Source: UBA5314 sp035560815
Lineage (GTDB): Bacteria; Bacillota; Syntrophomonadia; Syntrophomonadales; Syntrophomonadaceae
NCBI GenBank assembly: GCA_035560815.1
Contig: DATMYR010000054.1
Location: 1 to 12,022 of the forward strand
DNA: 12,022 nucleotides
Direction of reading: 5' to 3'
Part shown: one piece after another, positions 7,217-12,022 of the stretch
Position numbering within the stretch: position 1 is the stretch's first letter
Layout: each line of letters begins with the position of its first letter
Translations under genes and position numbers: made by a program
Notes under the pieces: model-generated
What the model was told of the DNA's origin: nothing
The model's database searches: none
The model's input: only the letters and a program-made list of their open reading frames with translations

Positions 7217-7663
7217 ATGGCAGACTACAAGGAAATTATTAAAGCCTGCAAGGATGTTCCGGGCGGCTTGATTGAAGCCTATCATGCCATACAAAAAGAA
7301 TACAGCTATATCCCGGAAGAAGCGTTGCTTGAAGCAGCCAAGGTCTTCAAGGTTTCTGCGGCTCAAGCGTATGGGGTGGCTACATTTTATTCTTATCTGA
7401 AAGTTGGCAAACGGGGTAAGAATGTCATCCGCATCTGTGCAAGCGCACCCTGCCACATCGCAGGAGCTGACAAAGTGGTGGCTGCTCTGGAAAAAGAACT
7501 GGGTATTAAAATGGGCCAAACTACTGCAGATGGTAAGTTCACCCTGGAATTTACCGAGTGCGTTGGTCAATGCCAGGCAACACCTGTTATCACAATCAAC
7601 AGCACGCCCTACGGTGATGTTACAGGCGAGAAAGTTGCAGCAATACTGGCAGAATACAAATAG
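7217..7663 (+). CDS. nuoE: NuoE/HoxE-like [2Fe-2S] subunit of NAD-linked formate dehydrogenase
   Basis: This 148-residue thioredoxin-fold ferredoxin is the 24-kDa-type subunit of the diaphorase part of the enzyme. The [2Fe-2S] ligands are C74 and C79 (CASAPCH) and C115 and C119 (CVGQC), the family's C-x4-C and C-x3-C pairs. The N-terminal half has the helical region ending in YGVATFYSYL. The length is slightly below the roughly 160 of NuoE. AAGGAGGTG 10 or so bases upstream supports ATG 7217. It is the first gene of operon 2, 17 bases before the NuoF-like gene. With no membrane Nuo genes nearby, it belongs to the soluble FDH rather than to complex I. Confidence 0.92.
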   Translation: MADYKEIIKACKDVPGGLIEAYHAIQKEYSYIPEEALLEAAKVFKVSAAQAYGVATFYSYLKVGKRGKNVIRICASAPCHIAGADKVVAALEKELGIKMGQTTADGKFTLEFTECVGQCQATPVITINSTPYGDVTGEKVAAILAEYK

Positions 7664-7680
7664 AAAGGAGGGAGAATTTA

Positions 7681-8901
7681 ATGACGAAAGAAATGCCTGT
7701 TCTTCTGGCAAATGCCGGCAAAATCAACCCGACCAGTGCCGCAGAATATATTGCTGCGGGCGGCTATCAGGGGCTGCAAAAGGCTCGGCAGATGGATAGG
7801 GCAGCACTGCTTCAGGAAGTTAAAGCCTCGGGCTTACGAGGCCGAGGGGGAGCTGGTTTTAATGCCGGCATGAAGTGGGGCTTCGTGCCCCAGGCTGCCC
7901 CGGTGAAATACGTTGTGTGCAACCTGGATGAAGGTGAGCCCGGTACTTACAAGGACCGAATCATCTGCCAGAACAATGCTCATGCATTGTTGGAAGGTAT
8001 GGCTATTTGTGGAGCTGCTATCAGTTCACAGCAGGGCTACATTTACTGCCGGGGCGAGTATCCCTTTGTCGTGGATCTACTCCGGAAAGCGATTGCCAGT
8101 GCCAAAGAAAGCGGCGCTTTAGGCAGCTTTGATATTGAAGTGCGCATGGGTGCAGGCGCTTATGTCTGCGGCGAAGAAACTGCCCTTATTGAGTCCATTG
8201 AAGGTCACCGGGGAGAACCACGTTTCAAGCCTCCCTTTCCAGGAGTGGAAGGTTTATGGAAGGCCCCCACAGTGGTAAATAATGTTGAGACCTTTGCCTG
8301 CCTGCCCTATATTCTTGTCAACGGTGCAAGCTGGTTTGCCGGCATCGGTGCTCCAAAATATCCCGGCACCAAAATTGTAACCCTGACCGGTGACATAAAT
8401 AACCGTACCTTTTTTGAAGTTCCCACCGATATCACCTTACGCGAAGTGATCTTTGACCTGGGCGGTGGAATTCCCGGTGGGAAAAAGTTTAAAGCCGTAC
8501 AGGTGGGCGGCACCTCGGGCGCCTTTATTCCGGAAAAAGATCTGGATACCCCCATTGATTTTGATTCCATGGGCACCATCGGTGCAGCCTTGGGATCAGG
8601 CGCTGTGTTAGTACTAGACGAAACAAGAGATATCGTTGATGTGGTAGCCCGCATTTCCAAGTTTTTTGAGCATGAGTCCTGTGGAAAATGCAATCCCTGC
8701 CGGGAAGGCACCTTCCGCTGTAGAGAAATTATGGAAAAAATTAATGCCGGACGGGGAAATGAGAATGATATTGAAAATCTGCTCCTGCTCTCCCGGGTAA
8801 TGCAAAAGGCAGCTTTGTGCGGTCTGGGGCAGGCTGCTCCGAGCCCTATAGAATCTACCATTAAGCATTTTCGGCCTGAGTATTTGCAGAAAATGAACTA
8901 A
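7681..8901 (+). CDS. nuoF: NuoF-like NADH-binding flavoprotein subunit of NAD-linked formate dehydrogenase
   Basis: This 406-residue subunit binds FMN and NAD(H) and hands electrons between NADH and the iron-sulfur chain. Visible motifs are GRGGAGF (54-60) and NLDEGEPGTYKDR (81-93) for FMN/NADH, GAGAYVCGEETALIESIEG (157-175), and the [4Fe-4S] ligands C334, C337 and C340 (SCGKCNPCREG) with C380. It is the core domain only: there is no N-terminal NuoE-like extension and no C-terminal two-cluster ferredoxin domain, both common in the B subunits of many electron-bifurcating hydrogenases and FDHs. That favours simple NADH coupling, though it does not prove it. AAAGGAGGGA precedes ATG 7681. The catalytic subunit gene follows 25 bases after the stop. 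Confidence 0.93.
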   Translation: MTKEMPVLLANAGKINPTSAAEYIAAGGYQGLQKARQMDRAALLQEVKASGLRGRGGAGFNAGMKWGFVPQAAPVKYVVCNLDEGEPGTYKDRIICQNNAHALLEGMAICGAAISSQQGYIYCRGEYPFVVDLLRKAIASAKESGALGSFDIEVRMGAGAYVCGEETALIESIEGHRGEPRFKPPFPGVEGLWKAPTVVNNVETFACLPYILVNGASWFAGIGAPKYPGTKIVTLTGDINNRTFFEVPTDITLREVIFDLGGGIPGGKKFKAVQVGGTSGAFIPEKDLDTPIDFDSMGTIGAALGSGAVLVLDETRDIVDVVARISKFFEHESCGKCNPCREGTFRCREIMEKINAGRGNENDIENLLLLSRVMQKAALCGLGQAAPSPIESTIKHFRPEYLQKMN

Positions 8902-8926
8902 TTTTCTCAGGAAAGGAGGACAGAAA

Positions 8927-11629
8927 ATGATCAGTCTTACGATTGACGGTCAAGCCATACAAGTTCCAAAAGGCACCCTGTTACTGGATGCCTGCCGGGC
9001 GGCCGGAGCGGATATACCCACATTATGCTACGATCCTGATTTACGTCTGGCCGGTTCCTGCCGCATGTGTGTGGTAGAAGCGCAAGGCCGGCGCAATCTC
9101 CTGGCATCCTGTGTCACTCCGGTGGAAAACGGTTTGGTCATCGAAACCGAGAGCCCGGCAGTGGTGGAAGCCCGTAAAGTAGTTCTGGAACTGCTCCTGG
9201 CCCGCCATAAACTTGAATGCCATGTCTGCGAAAAGGACGGAGAATGCCGTCTTCAGGATTATTGCTACCGTTACGGGGTCAAAGAATCCCGGTTTGCCGG
9301 AGAAGGACCTCATTTTTATAAAGAAGATGCCAATCCCTTTATTGAGCGAGACTATGATAAGTGCATCATGTGCACCCGCTGCGTACGGGCTTGTGAAGAA
9401 ATAACTGGCGCCCAGGCTATCAACCTGGAGGATCGCGGTCATCATGCCCGTATTTCCACGGCATTTAACGGTGAGTTGAAGGATTCCCCCTGCGTCTTCT
9501 GTGGGCAGTGCGTCATGGTCTGCCCGGTCGGCGCTTTGACCAGTAAGCTTTCCACCGGAAAAGGCAAACCCTATCAGGTGGACAAGGTAACCACAACCTG
9601 CACCTATTGCGGTACCGGCTGTACCCTGCAGTTGAACGTCAAGGACGACCAGGTGGTGGGCGTAAGCTCGGTACGGGATAAAAAATCCAGTCCGGTAAAC
9701 CAGGGTGCCCTGTGCGTAAAGGGCAGATTCGGCTGGGATTTTATTGTTTCACCGGAGCGTCTAACCACGCCTTTGATCCGTGAAAACGGTGAGCTAAGGC
9801 CGGGCAGTTGGGATGAGGCCCTTGATTTCGCGGCTTCCCGCATACAGGAAATCAAGCAGCAGAACGGGCCCGATGCACTGGCCATGTTTTCATCCGCACG
9901 GGTGACCAATGAGGAGAATTATTTAGCACAGAAGTTAATGAGGGCAGCGATTGGCAGCAATAATGTTGATCACTGCGCCCGTCTCTGACACTCCGTTACT
10001 GTCGCCGGTCTGGGGGCAGCATTTGGGAGTGGCGCTATGACCAACTCCATCAACGAACTACAGAATGATGCACAGTGCGTCTTCTTAATCGGAACCAATA
10101 CTACCGAAAACCATCCGGTTATCGGGTACAAGATCCGTCGCAATGTACGGGAAAATGGCGCCAAATTGATTGTGGCAGATCCACGCCGCATAGAACTGGC
10201 TGAAATCGCTGACATCTACATGCAATTCCGGCCGGGCACCGATGTGGCCCTGGTCAACGGCTTGATGAACGTCATTATTAACGAAGGACTTTTAGCACAG
10301 GAATTTGTTGAAAATCGCACCGAAGGCTATGCGGCCATGGCCGAAGTAGTGGCCAAATACACTCCGGAAGTTGTGGAGAAAATCACCGGCGTTCCGGCTG
10401 ATGATATCCAGAAGGCAGCCAGACTCTTCAGCAGTGTGGAACGGGCTTCCATCTGCTATGCGATGGGATTGACCCAGCACAGCACCGGCACCGATAATGT
10501 CAAGTCGGTGTGCAACCTGGCTATGCTAACCGGTAATATCGGAAAACCAGGGACCGGGGTCAACCCACTGCGCGGTCAGAACAACGTACAGGGAGCCTGC
10601 GATATGGGAGCCCTTCCTGTGACTTATCCTGCCTATCAAGCAGTCACTAACAGTGAGGTAAGGGAAAAATTCGAGAAAGCTTGGGGCGTTTCTCTTTCCC
10701 CCAACAACGGTATAACCCTCACAGCTGCCATTAATAAGGCACACCACGGTGATCTCAAAGGCCTCCTGGTTATCGGAGAAAACCCCATGTTGAGTGATCC
10801 CGATCTGGAACATGTGGAAGAGGCTCTGGATAAGTTAGATTTTCTCCTGGTTCAGGACATTTTCTTAACTGAGACTGCCCTGAAAGCTGACGTGGTCCTG
10901 CCCGGCGTAACCTTTGCCGAAAAAGACGGGACTTTTTCCAATACCGAACGCCGGGTGCAAAGGGTGCGCCAGGCCATCAGCCCGCGCGGCGAAGCCCGGC
11001 CCGACTGGCAGATCCTTTGTGATCTTTCCACACGCCTGGGTTATCCCATGCAATATAATTCGATTGAAGAAGTATTCGAGGAAATCCGGACCCTCACCCC
11101 TTCCTATGCTGGTATGAGTTACACGCGTTTGGAAGGCTCAGGGCTGCAGTGGCCCTGCCCCACCGAGCAGCATCCGGGCACTGCTGTCATGCACGTTGAA
11201 AAATTTAGCCGGGGTTTGGGACTGTTCACCGCCATTGAATTTAAAGAAGCAGCTGAACTTCCCGATGAAGAATATCCTCTGCTGCTCACAACGGGACGCA
11301 GTCTTTACCACTATCATACCGGTACCATGACCCGACGCTCAAAAGGTCTGGATGCAATCCAGCCTGCCAATGAGCTGCAGATCAATCCGGAAACGGCTGC
11401 AGGTATGGGTATTAACGACGGAGATAAAGTCCGCGTAATCACCCGCCGCGGTCATATTGAGATGGCAGCCCATGTGACCGATCGGATTCCCCGAAATGTT
11501 ATTTTTACCTTTTTCCACTTTAGCGAAGCAGCCGCGAATGTTTTAACCAACGCGGCCCCTGAGTCATTAGATCCGGTAGCTGGCATTCCAGAATATAAAG
11601 TGTCTGCCGCCCGGGTGGAAAAAATTTAG
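8927..11629 (+). CDS. fdhA: NAD-linked formate dehydrogenase catalytic subunit, NuoG-FDH fusion selenoprotein
   Basis: Read through the TGA at 9986-9988 (selenocysteine 354, in CARL-U-HSVTVAGLGAAFG), this is a 900-residue cytoplasmic FDH. It lacks a Tat signal. The order of domains is: [2Fe-2S] ferredoxin (C34, C45, C48, C62); His-Cys [4Fe-4S] (H94, C98, C101, C107); two [4Fe-4S] clusters (C146/149/152/156 and C189/192/195/199); the FDH [4Fe-4S] (C225, C228, C232, C263); then the bis-MGD catalytic domain with Sec354-His355 and Arg549 (NPLRGQNNVQG). The C-terminal dinucleotide-binding domain includes LLLTTGRSLYHYHTGTMTRR. AAAGGAGGACAG precedes ATG 8927. With the NuoE- and NuoF-like subunits it should interconvert formate plus NAD+ with CO2 plus NADH. 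Without Sec decoding it would end after 353 residues, before the active site. Confidence 0.95.
9986..10030 (+). promoter_or_regulatory. Bacterial SECIS element directing Sec354
   Basis: CTGTCGCC (9999-10006) pairs with GGGGGCAG (10012-10019), with one G-G mismatch and one wobble, around the loop GGTCT. That loop is the same as in E. coli fdhF as I recall it, and its first G is the 19th base after the UGA, as in the other SECIS of this window. Confidence 0.83.
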
Positions 11630-11668
11630 TTCATCGGAAGGTTTGGCGAAGGAGAAACTGGGTACTTC

Positions 11669-11692
11669 CAAGAACCTTGTATTATGTTCTTG
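11669..11692 (+). other. Weak hairpin between fdhA and the downstream focA
   Basis: CAAGAAC (11669-11675) pairs with GTTCTTG (11686-11692) over 7 bp with a 10-base loop. No T run follows, so it is not a normal terminator. It may simply be a chance structure or an RNA-processing hairpin. The 114-base gap otherwise shows no clear promoter, so focA may be co-transcribed with operon 2. Confidence 0.3.
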
Positions 11693-11743
11693 TGTGACCT
11701 GTCCGGCACATGAAACGAAAATTGATCTGAAAGGATGTTTTGC

Positions 11744-12022
11744 ATGAATTTCTTAGCTCCTGGAGAAGTCGCCAGCGCAGCCTGCGGGGCGAGCGGGAAG
11801 AAAAGCACCTTGTCCCTGGGCCAGCTTATCGTTCTGGGGATCCTGGCCGGTGCCTACATCGGCTTCGGTGCCAATTTGGCCACGGTAGTCGGCAATGACC
11901 TCCCTACATTCCTTGGTAATGGCTTCGGACAGTTCATGTTCGGCGCCGTGTTCAGCACCGGCCTGATGCTGGTAGTTATCGGTGGAGCCGAGCTCTTTAC
12001 CGGCAACAACATGTTCATGATG
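11744..12022 (+). CDS. focA: Formate/nitrite transporter (FocA/NirC family), N-terminal fragment
   Basis: The frame runs open from ATG 11744 to the window edge, giving 93 residues. AAAGGA (11730-11735) lies 8 bases upstream. The start MNFLAPGEVA, the first helix (LIVLGILAGAYIGFGANLA) and the segment MLVVIGGAELFTGNNMFMM are strongly typical of FocA-family pentameric formate channels. It follows the NADH-linked FDH by 114 bases, which fits export or import of that enzyme's formate. It cannot be compared directly with the fragment at 1-246 because the visible parts do not overlap, so whether the two are recent duplicates is open. Confidence 0.93.
   Translation, partial: MNFLAPGEVASAACGASGKKSTLSLGQLIVLGILAGAYIGFGANLATVVGNDLPTFLGNGFGQFMFGAVFSTGLMLVVIGGAELFTGNNMFMM

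Noticed and set aside
7217..8901. Part of a respiratory complex I operon
   Set aside because: Only NuoE- and NuoF-like genes occur, followed directly by a NuoG-FDH fusion; there are no NuoB/C/D or membrane Nuo genes.
1..12022. CRISPR arrays, tRNA or rRNA genes, insertion sequences
   Set aside because: I saw no regularly spaced repeats, no tRNA or rRNA signatures, and no transposase or terminal inverted repeats in the window.

Overview
The window is an accessory-metabolism locus for formate. It holds two complete selenocysteine-containing formate dehydrogenase (FDH) operons and an FDH maturation gene, with a formate/nitrite-channel gene cut by each edge. All genes are on the + strand. Strong Shine-Dalgarno sites, Rho-independent terminators, in-frame UGA selenocysteine codons and the combination of a quinone-linked extracytoplasmic FDH with a NADH-linked cytoplasmic FDH suggest an anaerobic Firmicute of the Clostridia. 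A syntrophic fatty-acid oxidiser of the Syntrophomonadaceae type is my best guess; that is an inference from gene content, not a database match.

Layout: 1-246 is the C-terminus of a FocA/NirC-family channel. Next come a terminator (291-323), a second GC-rich palindrome (353-376) and a structured leader (532-800) that I identify as a Moco/Tuco (molybdenum or tungsten cofactor) riboswitch with its own terminator. Operon 1 follows: Tat-exported selenoprotein FDH alpha (999-4220, UGA at 1635), four-cluster ferredoxin-type beta (4223-5032) and cytochrome b gamma (5032-5718), ending at a terminator. The maturation gene fdhE (5822-6646) comes next. A second copy of the riboswitch and terminator (6776-7070) precedes operon 2: NuoE-like (7217-7663), NuoF-like (7681-8901) and a NuoG-FDH fusion selenoprotein (8927-11629, UGA at 9986). 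A second FocA-family gene starts at 11744 and runs off the right edge.

How the parts fit: the Tat-exported alpha-beta-gamma enzyme should exchange electrons between formate/CO2 outside the membrane and the menaquinone pool. The soluble three-subunit enzyme should couple formate/CO2 to NAD(H) in the cytoplasm, and the channels would move formate between the two sides. In a syntroph this set lets reducing equivalents leave as formate. Both operons appear to carry the same two cofactor checks: a leader that reads molybdopterin-type cofactor, and a UGA/SECIS that needs the selenocysteine machinery.

The most interesting part is the pair of leaders. Their aptamers are about 86% identical by hand alignment. 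Each has a pivot strand that can pair either with the 3' side of the aptamer or with the 5' arm of the terminator, which predicts a cofactor-activated transcription switch. The FDH gene families themselves are well known.
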